Shown one piece after another: positions 9,765 through 19,168 of a stretch of DNA of 64,000 nucleotides. Below the pieces are notes generated by a model. That model worked only from the letters and a program-made list of their open reading frames with translations, did not search any database and was not told the DNA's origin. The stretch's first letter is position 1. Every line of letters begins with the position of its first letter. This stretch comes from JANPPS01 sp965246925. GTDB taxonomy: Bacteria > Pseudomonadota > Alphaproteobacteria > Acetobacterales > Acetobacteraceae. Both the position numbers and the translations under genes were made by a program. The stretch spans positions 3,348,001-3,412,000 of the forward strand of contig OZ251994.1 in assembly GCA_965246925.1 (NCBI GenBank), in the 5' to 3' direction.

Positions 9765-10457
9765 ATGCAAATCACCCCTCCCTCCTCCCCTGATGCAGCC
9801 GACGCCTACTACGGCGCCATCCTTCAGGAACTCGTGGAGATCGGCGCCGGCCTCGCCCGCCAACTCAAAGACACCGCGGCCAAGCACCCCGAAGCCGACC
9901 ACACCATCGCCTTCGACCGCGTCGCCCGCACCATCCGCCGCACCATCGCCCTCGCCCGCCATATCGCCACGAGCCCCCGCAAGGCCCGCATGGCCCCGGC
10001 CGAGCGCGCCAAGGCCCGCGAGAAAATAATCCGCACCATCGAAGACGCCATCGAGGTCAAGGGCCGCCACACCAAGGGCTTCGACAACCAGGCCTACTTC
10101 GAAGAACTCAACGAACGCCTGCTGGACGACCAGCTCGAGCAAGACCTGCTGACCCGGCCCATCGACGACATCATCGAAGAGATCGCCCGCGACCTCAACG
10201 TCAACGCTCAAGAACGCAGCTGGCGCCACAAACGCCGCACCCCCACCACCCTAGCCGCCCTCCGCCACCGCGCCGCCCTTCCCCCTCTCCCCTCGGGCCT
10301 CTCCGATGAAATCGGAGAGGGCCGGGGTGAGGGAAACAACCAGAACAGTCCCAAACCCATGGATCCCGACCCCATCGAAGGACGCCACAACAAGCCCACC
10401 CCCCCGCCCGCCCCGCTCTTCTCTTCCCCCTCTCCCCCCGGGAGAGGGCCGGGGTGA
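9765..10457 (+). CDS. Conserved hypothetical protein extended through repeat DNA
   Basis: About 230 residues. The first 165 form a helical, charged, soluble domain (DAADAYYGAILQELVEIGAG..., RVARTIRRTIALARHIA..., AYFEELNERLLDDQLEQDLL). I do not recognise the family; it has the feel of a small regulatory or phage-derived terminase-like helical protein. The last roughly 65 residues are Pro/Gly-rich and are simply the translation of two dispersed repeats (10278-10350 and 10423-10477). The original gene probably ended earlier and gained this tail through repeat insertion. The ATG at 9765 replaces an upstream in-frame ATG at 9726. Confidence 0.6.
   Translation: MQITPPSSPDAADAYYGAILQELVEIGAGLARQLKDTAAKHPEADHTIAFDRVARTIRRTIALARHIATSPRKARMAPAERAKAREKIIRTIEDAIEVKGRHTKGFDNQAYFEELNERLLDDQLEQDLLTRPIDDIIEEIARDLNVNAQERSWRHKRRTPTTLAALRHRAALPPLPSGLSDEIGEGRGEGNNQNSPKPMDPDPIEGRHNKPTPPPAPLFSSPSPPGRGPG
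10278..10350. repeat. Dispersed GC-rich palindromic repeat, copy B
   Basis: Shares CTTCCCCCTCTCCCC and GAGAGGGCCGGGGTGAGGG with copies A and C, and GAAACAACCAGAACAGTC with copy C. It has an extra internal palindrome, CTCTCCGATGAAATCGGAGAG, absent from the other copies. It lies in frame inside the preceding coding sequence. Confidence 0.8.
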
Positions 10458-10477
10458 GGGAAACAACCAGAACAGTC
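10423..10477. repeat. Dispersed GC-rich palindromic repeat, copy C
   Basis: A near-identical repeat of copy B minus its central palindrome, about 75 bases after B ends. The stop codon of the hypothetical gene (10455-10457) falls inside this copy. Two copies this close suggest duplication of the element within or beside the gene. Confidence 0.8.
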
Positions 10478-10881
10478 TCACACCCGTTAATCCTGAGCCC
10501 ATCCACCCCACCAATCCCGAGCCCGTCACAGAACGGCACAACAAGCCCCCCCTCCCACCAGAACAGCAAAACACAGGCTGGACCCCAACCCACCACCGAA
10601 ACGAACCAAAACTAGAGTAGAAACCCGTCTCGCGTCTGCGTCCGTTCATGTAAAGGCATCGGCAAAAACCAAGACCGCGGGGTGTGTAAGCGAAGCGCCA
10701 CCCACCAATCACCAGGCCGCCATGCAGCTTGGCGGCCTCAACATGCAATCCACAGATGGCCTTCGCCTAGCCGGGCAGGCGGCTTGGGCGGCGATCGGCG
10801 GCCCTCCTGTCCGGTAAACGCAAACGATAGACGCCGCGCGCGGCCTGTTCCATGCTGCACCGCACCCTCAGGAGCCCGTCT
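10478..10881. other. Intergenic region without a convincing gene
   Basis: About 400 bases between the repeat cluster and zwf. The first part is C-rich and reads as Pro/Asn-rich low-complexity sequence resembling the end of the preceding gene. The part from about 10620 has no open frame with a ribosome site. The zwf promoter presumably lies here, but no clear -35/-10 pair was seen. Confidence 0.5.
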
Positions 10882-12357
10882 ATGGCCGTAAAGCCTGTCG
10901 ATCCGTTCGATTGCATCGTCTTCGGCGCCACCGGGGACCTCACCCTCCGCAAGTTGCTGCCAGCTCTCTACTACCGGTTCCGCGAAGGACAGATGCCCGG
11001 TGACGCCCGTATCATCGGCGCCGCCCGGTCCGATTTCACGGACGAAACCTACAGGGCCCGCGCGCACGAGGCGCTGCAGACCCATGTGGCCAAGGCCGAC
11101 CAAGACAAGAAGATCATCGCCGGCTTTCTCGAGCGCCTGCACTACGCGCGCGGGGACGCCACCAAACCCGGTGGCCTCGGCGCGCTCGGTGCCATCCTGG
11201 CCGATCAGCCGGATCGTATTCGCGTGTTCTACATGGCCACCTCGCCCGACCTCTATGGCCCGACCTGCCAAAACCTGAAGGCGAGCGGCCTCGTGACAAA
11301 CCAGTCCCGCGTGGTGCTGGAAAAGCCGATCGGCCATGACCTCGCCAGTGCCGAACACATCAACGACGTGGTCGGCCAAGTCTTCATCGAGGCTAATACC
11401 TTCCGCATCGACCACTATCTAGGCAAGGAGACAGTGCAGAACCTACTGGCGCTCCGCTTCGCCAACGTGGTGTTCGAGCGTTTGTGGAATGCCGACGTGA
11501 TCGACCACGTGCAGATTACCGTGGGCGAGACGGTGGGCGTCGAAGGCCGCGGTGATTACTACGATCACTCCGGCGCCCTGCGGGACATGGTGCAGAACCA
11601 CCTGATGCAGCTGATGTGCCTTCTGGCGATGGAGCCACCCGGCAATCTGGGCGCGGACGCGGTGCGGGACGAGAAGATCAAGGTCCTGCGGGCGCTCAAA
11701 CCGATCCCCCGGCACGAAGTCCCGCACGTCTCGGTGCGCGGCCAGTATAGCAAGGGCGCCGTGCTGGGTCAGGCAGTACCGGGCTACCTCACGGATTTGG
11801 GCCCCGACCGCACCAGCAAGACCGAGACCTTCGTGGCGCTCCGCGCCGAGATCCAAAACTGGCGCTGGGCCGGCGTCCCCTTCTACCTCCGCTCCGGCAA
11901 GCGGCTGCCACAGAAGGTAAGCGAGATCGTCGTGCAATTCCGCGGAACGCCATTCAGCGTGTTCAAGCCCGAAGCGGGGGAGCTCAGCCCCAATAAGCTG
12001 ATCATCCGCTTGCAGCCCGAGGAGGGCATGAAGCTGGAGCTGATGACCAAGAGCCCCGAGCCCAGCGGCCTCCACCTGAGCCCCACCCAGCTCGACATCA
12101 GCTTCGAAAAGGCGTTCGGCACGCGGTACCCGGATGCGTATGAGCGGCTGCTGATGGATAGCGTCCGCGGCAACCCGACGCTGTTCATGCGGCGGGACGA
12201 GGTCGAGGCCGCCTGGCGTTGGGTCGAACCCATCATCGACGCCTGGCAAGAATCCCGCGAAGCCCCCCGCCTCTACCCCGCCGGCTCCTGGGGCCCGACG
12301 TCGGCCATCGCCCTGATCGAGCGGGACGGGCGGACCTGGCATGAAGACATCGTGTAA
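10882..12357 (+). CDS. zwf: Glucose-6-phosphate 1-dehydrogenase
   Basis: Oxidises glucose-6-phosphate to 6-phosphogluconolactone with NADP+/NAD+, feeding the Entner-Doudoroff and oxidative pentose phosphate routes. It shows the nucleotide-binding motif [16 protein letters not shown] near the N-terminus and the substrate/active-site signature RIDHYLGKE with the conserved EKPIGHDL strand. Length is about 491 residues, normal for the family. The ATG at 10882 has AGGAG seven bases upstream; an in-frame ATG at 10852 precedes that ribosome site and is not used. It appears monocistronic. Confidence 0.97.
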   Translation: MAVKPVDPFDCIVFGATGDLTLRKLLPALYYRFREGQMPGDARIIGAARSDFTDETYRARAHEALQTHVAKADQDKKIIAGFLERLHYARGDATKPGGLGALGAILADQPDRIRVFYMATSPDLYGPTCQNLKASGLVTNQSRVVLEKPIGHDLASAEHINDVVGQVFIEANTFRIDHYLGKETVQNLLALRFANVVFERLWNADVIDHVQITVGETVGVEGRGDYYDHSGALRDMVQNHLMQLMCLLAMEPPGNLGADAVRDEKIKVLRALKPIPRHEVPHVSVRGQYSKGAVLGQAVPGYLTDLGPDRTSKTETFVALRAEIQNWRWAGVPFYLRSGKRLPQKVSEIVVQFRGTPFSVFKPEAGELSPNKLIIRLQPEEGMKLELMTKSPEPSGLHLSPTQLDISFEKAFGTRYPDAYERLLMDSVRGNPTLFMRRDEVEAAWRWVEPIIDAWQESREAPRLYPAGSWGPTSAIALIERDGRTWHEDIV

Positions 12358-12404
12358 CGCAATCGGACGGTTTCACCCTTAAACGATCGTAGAGGAGAGC
12401 CAGC

Positions 12405-13031
12405 ATGCCACGCACGAATTGGTCCGGTCCCGTCATCGAAACAATCATCGACCGCGAGCTCGGACGCAACCCCGAACTTCGCCGCGGCACCGCCGCCTAT
12501 GCCACGCTGCTGCAAGCCTACCAGGCCTCCGGCGACCTCGCCGCCCTACGCGACGGCGTGTTCGACCATGCGGCGCAGCTCTACCGTCACATCAACGGCG
12601 CCGGGTCCGCGCTGGTGACGTTCAATGACGGGTCGGCGGATTTCCTGTTCGACCGCCAGCATGACCGCACCGTCCTGGTCTGGGGCGTGAGCCGGACGGT
12701 GCCTGCCCATTCGCGGGATGATGCATACCATTCCGGCTACCCGGTCGCCGGGACCGATCTGGACAAGGGGCACGCCTGGTCGCACGCCCAGGGCGGGCGG
12801 GAAGGGGGGCCGAACTACTTCCGGCAGGCCCGGCGCCTCAATCAATCCCGGTCCGACAACGGCCGGCTGTGGCGCGGGATCGAGTCATACCTGGCCGCCA
12901 ACGCCGGGATCCCCGCCTTCGTCCGGCTGATCTACGCGGCCAACACTCGATCCGACCAGCCGGCGCAAGTAGAATATGGCGTGCTGCCGCGCACCGGGCA
13001 ATTTAGGGCCGTGATCTTCCCCAACAGCTAG
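12405..13031 (+). CDS. Putative DNA/RNA non-specific endonuclease-like protein
   Basis: A 208-residue soluble protein. The segment DLDKGHAWSHAQGGREGGPN followed by FRQARRLNQS and LWRGIESYLAA resembles the beta-beta-alpha-metal nuclease core found at the C-termini of polymorphic toxins (D-x-GH...GG...N...N...W...E). The His of KGH and later Asn residues would be the general base and metal ligand. There is no signal peptide and no immunity gene is obvious next to it. The GAGGAG ribosome site precedes the ATG at a good distance. It might instead be a degenerate homologue used in DNA repair or scavenging; the family call is moderate. Confidence 0.55.
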   Translation: MPRTNWSGPVIETIIDRELGRNPELRRGTAAYATLLQAYQASGDLAALRDGVFDHAAQLYRHINGAGSALVTFNDGSADFLFDRQHDRTVLVWGVSRTVPAHSRDDAYHSGYPVAGTDLDKGHAWSHAQGGREGGPNYFRQARRLNQSRSDNGRLWRGIESYLAANAGIPAFVRLIYAANTRSDQPAQVEYGVLPRTGQFRAVIFPNS

Positions 13032-13049
13032 GGCGGCCATCAGAAGCCG

Positions 13050-14525
13050 ATGCCTGACACCGCCCTACCCACCACAAGCGGCCTGTTTTTCCGCGTCTTC
13101 CCGTCCATCTGCCTCCCCATGTTCATGGCCGCCGTGGACCAGACCATCGTCGCCACCGCGCTGCCGGCGATCGCCGGGTCGATGGGTGAGGTGGAAAGGG
13201 TGTCCTGGGTCGTGGTCGCATACCTCATGGCCACCACGATCGCAGCCCCCGTCTATGGCCGGATCGGCGACGCGCTGGGGCGAAAGCGGCTGATGATCGT
13301 GGCCCTCATCGTCTTCGTCGGCGCCTCCATCCTGTGCGGCGTCGTCACCGGTATGCTGGCCCTGGTCGCGGCGCGGGTGCTGCAGGGGTTCGGCGGCGGC
13401 GGCCTCATGACGCTGTCCCAGGCGCTCGTCGGTGAAAGCGTGCCGGCGCGGGAGCGGGGGCGGTATCAGGGCTACTTGGCCAGTATTTTCATGCTGAGCT
13501 CGACGGTTGGACCAGTACTGGGCGGATGGCTGACCCAACATTACGGCTGGCGGTCGGTGTTTTTCATCAATCTGCCCCTCGGTGCCGTGGCGCTGTTGCT
13601 GGCACGGCGCCTGCCGGACCGCGAGCCCGGCGCCGCGGCGCTGCGCTTCGACTGGCTCGGCCTCGTGCTATTCACCGGCTTCGTCGTCCCGTTGCTGCTG
13701 GCGCTGGAGCGGGCGCAGCGGGTTTCGGCGGCTGCACTGCCCGGCATCCTGGCGCTAGCCGGCCTCGCCGCCGCCTCCGTAGGGCTACTGCTGCGGCAGG
13801 AGCGCCGGGTCAGCCAGCCGCTGATCCCGGTGCAGCTGCTGCGGCTGCCGTCCATCTGGCGGGCGGACGTGATGGCGGCCTGCGTGGGGGCCACGATCGT
13901 CGGCTCCGTCACGTTCATGCCGATCTACCTGCAGGTGGTCCGCGGCATGTCTCCGTCGCAGGCCGGGCTCCTGCTGCTGCCGCTCACGGCCGGGATCGCC
14001 TGCGGTGCGCTATTCACCGGCCGCATGATCGCGCGCACCGGGCGGACGGCGGTGTTCCCGTCCTATGGCCTCGTTATCGTCACGCTATGCCTGCTGGTGC
14101 TGGCCCTGCTCGGCCCGGCGATCCCCACACGCGGGCTACCGGTGTTGTTCTTCCTGCTGTCCCTCTCGCTCGGCACCACGATGCCGGTGGTGCAGGTGAC
14201 GGTGCAGAGCGTGGCGGGCCCGGCCAATCTGGGCGCCGGCTCGGCATCGGTGCAGTTCTCCCGCTCCATCGGCGCCGCCCTCGGCACCGCGACGGTGGGC
14301 GCCGTGCTGTTTGCCATCCTGGCCTGGCGTGACCCGGCGGCGGCGGCCCTCTTCGCAGACATCGTCGAGCGCGGCCCGGCGGTGCTCGATAGTGTAAGCG
14401 CCACCGTGCGCACCAGCGCGGACGCCGAGATCGCGGGCGCCTTCCGCGGCGCCTTCGCTACCATCGCCTGCTTCAGCCTGACCGGCCTGCTGCTGGCCTG
14501 GTCGCTGCCGCTTCGGCGGATCTAG
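13050..14525 (+). CDS. DHA2-family (EmrB/QacA-type) MFS drug exporter
   Basis: The 491-residue, 14-helix major facilitator uses the proton gradient to export hydrophobic compounds. It shows the DHA2 motif D1 in helix 1 (AAVDQTIVATALPAI), the loop 2-3 motif (GRIGDALGRKRLM) and the helix 5 antiporter motif (SSTVGPVLGGWLTQ). It starts 18 bases after the nuclease-like gene, so the two may be co-transcribed. No MFP (EmrA) partner is adjacent. Substrate unknown. Confidence 0.92.
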   Translation: MPDTALPTTSGLFFRVFPSICLPMFMAAVDQTIVATALPAIAGSMGEVERVSWVVVAYLMATTIAAPVYGRIGDALGRKRLMIVALIVFVGASILCGVVTGMLALVAARVLQGFGGGGLMTLSQALVGESVPARERGRYQGYLASIFMLSSTVGPVLGGWLTQHYGWRSVFFINLPLGAVALLLARRLPDREPGAAALRFDWLGLVLFTGFVVPLLLALERAQRVSAAALPGILALAGLAAASVGLLLRQERRVSQPLIPVQLLRLPSIWRADVMAACVGATIVGSVTFMPIYLQVVRGMSPSQAGLLLLPLTAGIACGALFTGRMIARTGRTAVFPSYGLVIVTLCLLVLALLGPAIPTRGLPVLFFLLSLSLGTTMPVVQVTVQSVAGPANLGAGSASVQFSRSIGAALGTATVGAVLFAILAWRDPAAAALFADIVERGPAVLDSVSATVRTSADAEIAGAFRGAFATIACFSLTGLLLAWSLPLRRI

Positions 14526-14821
14526 GCGTATAAGGGTGCTGTTTGCGGGCCAGTGTACGCCTGGGCCGCTTGGCTGAAACGCTGATGCGCACTGGCCGGG
14601 CTGGCCTTGGCCGTCAAGGGCGCGGTCAGCGAGTCGAATGTGTCGAACAACCACGCCGGCAATTCGAACACCGGCACAGGCACCTTCCAGCCATCATTGC
14701 CCCTACCCGGCTCCGGCACGGCAAACTGCGCGGCATCCGCCTGCGCCTGAAACCGCGCCCGAAGCGTGCCGATCAACTCGATACGCGCACTCGGCGCACT
14801 AAGGACGGAACTGACGGCCAT
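14522..14821 (-). CDS. Small hypothetical protein
   Basis: A 99-residue protein beginning MAVSSVLSAPSARIELIG. The start is fixed by a near-perfect AGGAGGG ribosome site at 14830-14836, nine bases before the ATG at 14821; the ATG at 14827 would be too close. A hydrophobic/aromatic patch (VPVFELPAWLFDTFDSL) is the only striking segment. No membrane helix or known domain is visible. It overlaps the convergent MFS gene by 4 bp. The strong ribosome site makes it likely real. Confidence 0.65.
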   Translation of the reverse strand: MAVSSVLSAPSARIELIGTLRARFQAQADAAQFAVPEPGRGNDGWKVPVPVFELPAWLFDTFDSLTAPLTAKASPASAHQRFSQAAQAYTGPQTAPLYA

Positions 14822-15006
14822 GGTCATCACCCTCCTGCGCGAAAAGCGCATTAAGGTCTCAGCAAGCGACATGCCACTGCCGTGATCTTACTTAATCGGC
14901 CTTAATCCAAGCGCTTTCACGGCCTACCGGCAAAGATTGCCTAGTAAAATCTGCCGCCGAGCAAATTCTGCCTACCCGTGCCAGTCCAGCTTGGTCCGTG
15001 ATCCGC

Positions 15007-16086
15007 CTATAATAATCCGGCACGCTCTGCCCCGACCACAGCCGCGAACGTCAGCGCCGCGATGCCGGCCATGCCCGACACTGCCACCGCCAGTGGGCGC
15101 CAGCCCAGCGAGCGCAGTGCCCGGATGTCAGTGGACAGGCCCACACCCGCAAACGTCAGCAAGAAGGCCCAGCGCGACAGATTGGCCAGATCAGTCGCCT
15201 GCTCTTTGCTGAACAGGCCGAGCGTCGCGAACAGGGACAGCGCCAGGAAGCCCAGCACGAATTTCGGGAACTTGGCCCACAGGAACGCCGCCTTGTTGCC
15301 GATCGCCTGGCCTTCGCCCTTGCTCGCCCAATACAGCGCGTAGCCCAGCACCACGAAGCCGATGGTGGCGTTGCGCGTCGTCTTGGCCAGCACCGCATAG
15401 CGGGCGGCCTCGTCCGACCACAGCGCGCCCGCCGCCGTCGCCTCCGCCGTGTTGTCGACCGCGAGCCCCACCCACAGCCCGTAGGCATGGCTGCTCATTC
15501 CGGCCATGTGCCCCAGCACCGGAAACAGCACGAGGCTCACCCCGCCCAAGAGCAGGATGGCGGCGATGGCGAGGCTCACATCCTCGTCCCGCGCCCGGAT
15601 CGCCCCCTTGGCGGCGATGATGGCCGACACGCCGCAGATGCTGGACCCGATCGCCAGCAGGCTCACGAGCTTCGGCCCCAGCCCGAAGCGGGTGCCGAGC
15701 CCCGTCATGATCAGCATGCTGGCCGCCAGCTCCAGCGCCACCAGGATCAGCGACGTGCCGCCCAGCCGCGCCACGTCCCCCAGCAGGAACCGCACGCCCA
15801 GCAGGACGATGCCCAGTTTCAGCCAGAACTCATAGGTCGCGACGCCCGCCCGGAACACGCGCGGCACCCCCACGACGTTGGTGATCACGAGCCCATAGAC
15901 GATGGCCCACAGCACGTATTCGATGTTCGGCAGCGCCAGGTGGTGCGCCTTCCCATAGGCGGCGATCGCCTGCTCGGTCAGCTTGCCCGCATATCCTACC
16001 GCCAGCAGCAGGGCCAGGCCCGGCAGCAAAGCCAACCCCCGCGATGCGTATCCCGTCCGGGCCGGGGCGCCCAGCGTGAGGCTCAC
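15007..16086 (-). CDS. YeiH/UPF0324-family putative anion exporter
   Basis: A 359-residue membrane protein with about ten helices. Diagnostic stretches are VLLGVRFLLGD, GSSICGVSAIIAA and NTAEATAAGAL, typical of the YeiH (putative sulfate exporter) family. The GTG at 16086 is preferred: it is preceded by GAAGGTGATC, nine of ten bases complementary to the extended anti-Shine-Dalgarno tail at ideal spacing. Upstream ATGs at 16122 and 16194 have no such site. It is divergent from the amino-acid ABC genes. The transported ion is not proven for most members. Confidence 0.85.
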   Translation of the reverse strand: MSLTLGAPARTGYASRGLALLPGLALLLAVGYAGKLTEQAIAAYGKAHHLALPNIEYVLWAIVYGLVITNVVGVPRVFRAGVATYEFWLKLGIVLLGVRFLLGDVARLGGTSLILVALELAASMLIMTGLGTRFGLGPKLVSLLAIGSSICGVSAIIAAKGAIRARDEDVSLAIAAILLLGGVSLVLFPVLGHMAGMSSHAYGLWVGLAVDNTAEATAAGALWSDEAARYAVLAKTTRNATIGFVVLGYALYWASKGEGQAIGNKAAFLWAKFPKFVLGFLALSLFATLGLFSKEQATDLANLSRWAFLLTFAGVGLSTDIRALRSLGWRPLAVAVSGMAGIAALTFAAVVGAERAGLL

Positions 16087-16454
16087 CAGATCACCTTCGG
16101 CAACAGCCCAAACCCGGCGCATACGGCCAGAGCCAGGGCCAGCAGCGTAGCGAACCAGTCGGCGGAGAGTAATGAATTGTTCATAGCCCGGCATCTAGCA
16201 CGGCGATCCGGCACTGCCAGTCTCGCGGCAGCAGTTTGCAATCAGCCGCTGAACATGCCTCCGCCGGGAGACTTTCCCACTCTGATTGTCGTTTGAAATA
16301 GCACGTGCGTGCCGGGCCGGTTTGGCCGAATGAAGGTCACGAACGCACTTAAACGGCCAAGCCGGGCGATTTCCGCTTCCCCCAGCGCATAATCCTTGCT
16401 GACCTGTCACCCAGGCGCGCCAGCACGGTCCGCCCGACGGTGAAGGAGATCGAA
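16087..16454. promoter_or_regulatory. Divergent intergenic region (yeiH-like and amino-acid ABC genes)
   Basis: About 370 bases between two divergent starts, so it should hold both promoters. AAGGAG at 16443-16448 serves the downstream GTG. I did not find a convincing operator palindrome or riboswitch fold by eye. Confidence 0.4.
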
Positions 16455-17237
16455 GTGCGCGACAGGATCATGCGGCGGAGTGTGGTGTTCGCGGCGGTGC
16501 TGCTGGCCGTAGGCCCGGCGCGGGCGGCGGAGATGATCGTCGGCGCCAATGTCGGCAACGTGCCGTGGGAGTTCCAGGACGAGGCCGGGCGGTTCGCCGG
16601 GTTCGAGGTCGAGCTGGTGCAGAAGGCGGCCGAGGGGATGGGTGCCACGGTCAAGTTCGAGAATATTCCCTTCAACGGCCTATTCCCGGCCGTGCAGTCC
16701 GGGCGGGTCAACGCCGCCATCTCGTCCATCACCATCACGCCCACCCGCCTGCAATCCCTGAGCTTCACGCAGCCGTATTACGACAGCGACCAGTCCCTGG
16801 CCGTGACCGTCCGTTCCGGCCTGGCGGGGCTCCCTGCCATGAAAGGCAAGACCGTGGGCGTGGATACCGCTTCCACCGGGGATCAATGGGCCACCGCCAA
16901 CCAGGCGAAGTATGGTTTCACGGACATCAAGCGCTACGAAGGCCTGGCGCCCGCCATGCTGGACCTGCAGGCCGGACGGATCGATGGCTACGTGAGTGAT
17001 ATCCCGGCCGTGCAATACTACATCCGGGACAAGCCGGCCTTCCGCGTGGCCGAGCGGATTCCGACCGGCGAGCGTTATGGCGTCATGTTCGCCAAGGGCT
17101 CGCCGCTGGCGGCCGCGTTCGATGCGGAGGTCACCAAGATGAAGGGCTCCGGCTTTCTTGGTGCCCTGCACCAGAAATGGTTCGGGGCCGCAGCCGAGCC
17201 GGCCTCCAGCACCATGACGGTGTTGCCGATGCCATAG
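16455..17237 (+). CDS. Polar amino-acid ABC transporter substrate-binding protein
   Basis: A 260-residue periplasmic binding protein of family 3. A signal peptide (RIMRRSVVFAAVLLAVGPARAA) is followed by the two-lobe fold with FAGFEVELVQKAA, AISSITITPTR, YYDSDQSLAV and the GKTVGVDTASTGDQWA hinge region. The GTG at 16455 is chosen because AAGGAG sits six bases upstream; the ATG at 16440 lies before that site. The permease gene follows three bases after the stop. Ligand unknown; the context with a PLP enzyme suggests an amino acid or amino-acid-like compound. Confidence 0.9.
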   Translation: MRDRIMRRSVVFAAVLLAVGPARAAEMIVGANVGNVPWEFQDEAGRFAGFEVELVQKAAEGMGATVKFENIPFNGLFPAVQSGRVNAAISSITITPTRLQSLSFTQPYYDSDQSLAVTVRSGLAGLPAMKGKTVGVDTASTGDQWATANQAKYGFTDIKRYEGLAPAMLDLQAGRIDGYVSDIPAVQYYIRDKPAFRVAERIPTGERYGVMFAKGSPLAAAFDAEVTKMKGSGFLGALHQKWFGAAAEPASSTMTVLPMP

Positions 17238-17240
17238 AGC

Positions 17241-17903
17241 GTGGAGCTGCTCGACGTCTTCTTCAACCTCGATGTGCTGCGGCGGGCGTGGCCGCTGCTG
17301 CTGCTGGGGTTGTGGACGACGGTGCTGCTGGGGGCGGCCAGCATCGTCCTGGGTATCGCCTTCGGCCTCGTGCTGGTGATGCTGCGGCTGTACGCGGCGC
17401 GTCCGGTGCGCGTGCTGGTGGGCGGGTATATCAATCTGTTCCGGGCACTACCGCTCCTGGTGTTGCTGGTGCTGATCTACTACGCGCTACCGTTCCTCGG
17501 CATCCGGCTCTCGTCGTTCGCGGCGGCCACGGCGGCGCTGTCCCTGGTATCGGGCGCCTATACGGCCGAGATCTTCCGCGCCGGGATCGAGGCGGTGCCG
17601 CGCGGGCAGTTCGAAGCCTCGGCCGCGCTGGGGCTGCGCCCGTGGCGGGTGATGCAGACGGTCGTGCTGCCGCAGGCGGTGCGGATCGTGATCCCGCCGC
17701 TCACCTCCAACGGGATCAACGTGCTGAAGGACACGGCCCTGGCGTCCGTCGTCGCCATGCCGGACTTGTTGAAGCAGGCGACGCAGGCGCAAGCCCTGTT
17801 CGCGAACCCTAGCCCTTTGGTCGGTGCGGCGATCTTGTATGCCGCCCTGTTGTTGCCGTTGCTAGCCCTGGTGGACCGGCTCACCCGGCCTTCCCCCCGA
17901 TAA
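17241..17903 (+). CDS. Amino-acid ABC transporter permease
   Basis: A 220-residue inner-membrane permease of the His/Glu/Gln/Arg/opine family with about five helices. The EAA loop that contacts the ATPase is clear (EASAALGLRPWRVMQTVVLPQA), followed by the conserved SNGINVLKDTALAS. It starts with GTG three bases after the binding-protein stop. No ATP-binding subunit is encoded in this cluster, so the transporter must borrow an ATPase encoded elsewhere. Confidence 0.92.
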   Translation: MELLDVFFNLDVLRRAWPLLLLGLWTTVLLGAASIVLGIAFGLVLVMLRLYAARPVRVLVGGYINLFRALPLLVLLVLIYYALPFLGIRLSSFAAATAALSLVSGAYTAEIFRAGIEAVPRGQFEASAALGLRPWRVMQTVVLPQAVRIVIPPLTSNGINVLKDTALASVVAMPDLLKQATQAQALFANPSPLVGAAILYAALLLPLLALVDRLTRPSPR

Positions 17904-17912
17904 GGAAATTCC

Positions 17913-19118
17913 ATGCTCGATATCGACCGCGTCCGTGCCGAATTCCCGGGCCTACAGCAGGATATGGTGTTCATGGACAACGCCGGCGGTTCGCAGACGC
18001 TGCGCCGGGTCGTGGACCGCATCTCGGACTTCCTGCTGCACAGCAACGTGCAGCTGGGAGCCAGCTACGAGACCTCCGTCCGGGCCGGCGCCCGCGTGCA
18101 GGAAAGCCGGGTGCGTGCGGCCGAGTTCATCGGCGCCGCCCGGTCAGAGGAGATCGTGATGGGCGGGTCCAGCACCGCGCTACTGCGCAGGCTCGTGCAG
18201 GGCCTCTTGCCGCTATTCGCCGCGGGCGACGAGATCGTCGTCACCAACCTCGACCATGAGGCCAACATCGGTGCCTGGATGGCGCTGGAACGTCAGGGTC
18301 TGACGGTCCGCGTCTGGGCGGTCAATCAGGATAGCCTGTGTCTCGAGCCCGATGACCTCGCGGCCCTGCTCACTCCGCGCACGCGCCTGCTGGCGCTGAC
18401 CTATGCCAGCAACGTGCTGGGCGGGATCACCCCGGTGCCGGAGGCCGTGCGCCTGGCCCGGCAGGTGGGCGCCATGGTGTGCGTGGACGGCGTCGCCTAC
18501 GCGCCGCACCGGGCGATCGACGTGCAAGCCCTCGGCTTGGATTTCTATGTCTTCAGCTATTACAAGGTATTCGGCCCACATTGGGCGATGCTGTATGGCA
18601 AGTATGAGCATCTGCTGCGCATGGCCAACTTGAACCACGACTTCATCGCCGCGGATGACATTCCGTATAAGCTGCAGCCCGGCAACCAGAACTACGAACT
18701 CAGTTGGGGCACCACGGGTATCTCCGATTACCTGCAGGAGCTTGGCGGCTTGCCGGGACGTGCTGGCCTCTTGGCCGCGTATGACGGTATCGCTGCCCAT
18801 GAGACTAGGCTGGCGGAGCGCTTGCTGGATTACTTGCGCGGACGCAATGCCGTGGCGATCATCGGCCCGGTCACAGCGGACCCGGCGCACCGCGTCTCCA
18901 CCGTCAGCTTCACGGTGCGCGACACGTCATCCGAGCAGGTCGTGCGCGCCGTGGACCGCCACGGCATCGGCATCCGCTTCGGCGACTTCTACGCGCGGCG
19001 CTTGATCGATACGCTCGGCCTACGCCCCCGGGGTGGCGTGGTCCGGGTATCGATGGTGCACTACAACACGCTGGACGAAGTGGACCGGCTGATCCGCGCG
19101 CTGGACGAGGCATTCTGA
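17913..19118 (+). CDS. Class V aminotransferase (desulfurase-like, catalytic Cys absent)
   Basis: A 401-residue fold-type I PLP enzyme related to SufS/CsdA. Visible residues: cofactor-stacking His in TNLDHEANIG (H115), PLP Asp in CVDGVAYAPHRAID (D192) and Schiff-base Lys in FSYYKVFGPHWAMLYG (K218). In the C-terminal loop that carries the sulfur-accepting Cys in desulfurases, this protein reads GIRFGDFYARRLID, with Tyr at about 360, so desulfurase activity through a persulfide is unlikely. It begins ten bases after the permease gene with AAGGAA upstream, implying it processes the imported compound. Epimerase, lyase or transaminase activity is possible. Confidence 0.85.
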   Translation: MLDIDRVRAEFPGLQQDMVFMDNAGGSQTLRRVVDRISDFLLHSNVQLGASYETSVRAGARVQESRVRAAEFIGAARSEEIVMGGSSTALLRRLVQGLLPLFAAGDEIVVTNLDHEANIGAWMALERQGLTVRVWAVNQDSLCLEPDDLAALLTPRTRLLALTYASNVLGGITPVPEAVRLARQVGAMVCVDGVAYAPHRAIDVQALGLDFYVFSYYKVFGPHWAMLYGKYEHLLRMANLNHDFIAADDIPYKLQPGNQNYELSWGTTGISDYLQELGGLPGRAGLLAAYDGIAAHETRLAERLLDYLRGRNAVAIIGPVTADPAHRVSTVSFTVRDTSSEQVVRAVDRHGIGIRFGDFYARRLIDTLGLRPRGGVVRVSMVHYNTLDEVDRLIRALDEAF

Positions 19119-19168
19119 CCGGGTCCTCGGGTGGCCAGCCGGTAGGCGGCCCCGCGGTGGCGTGATCG

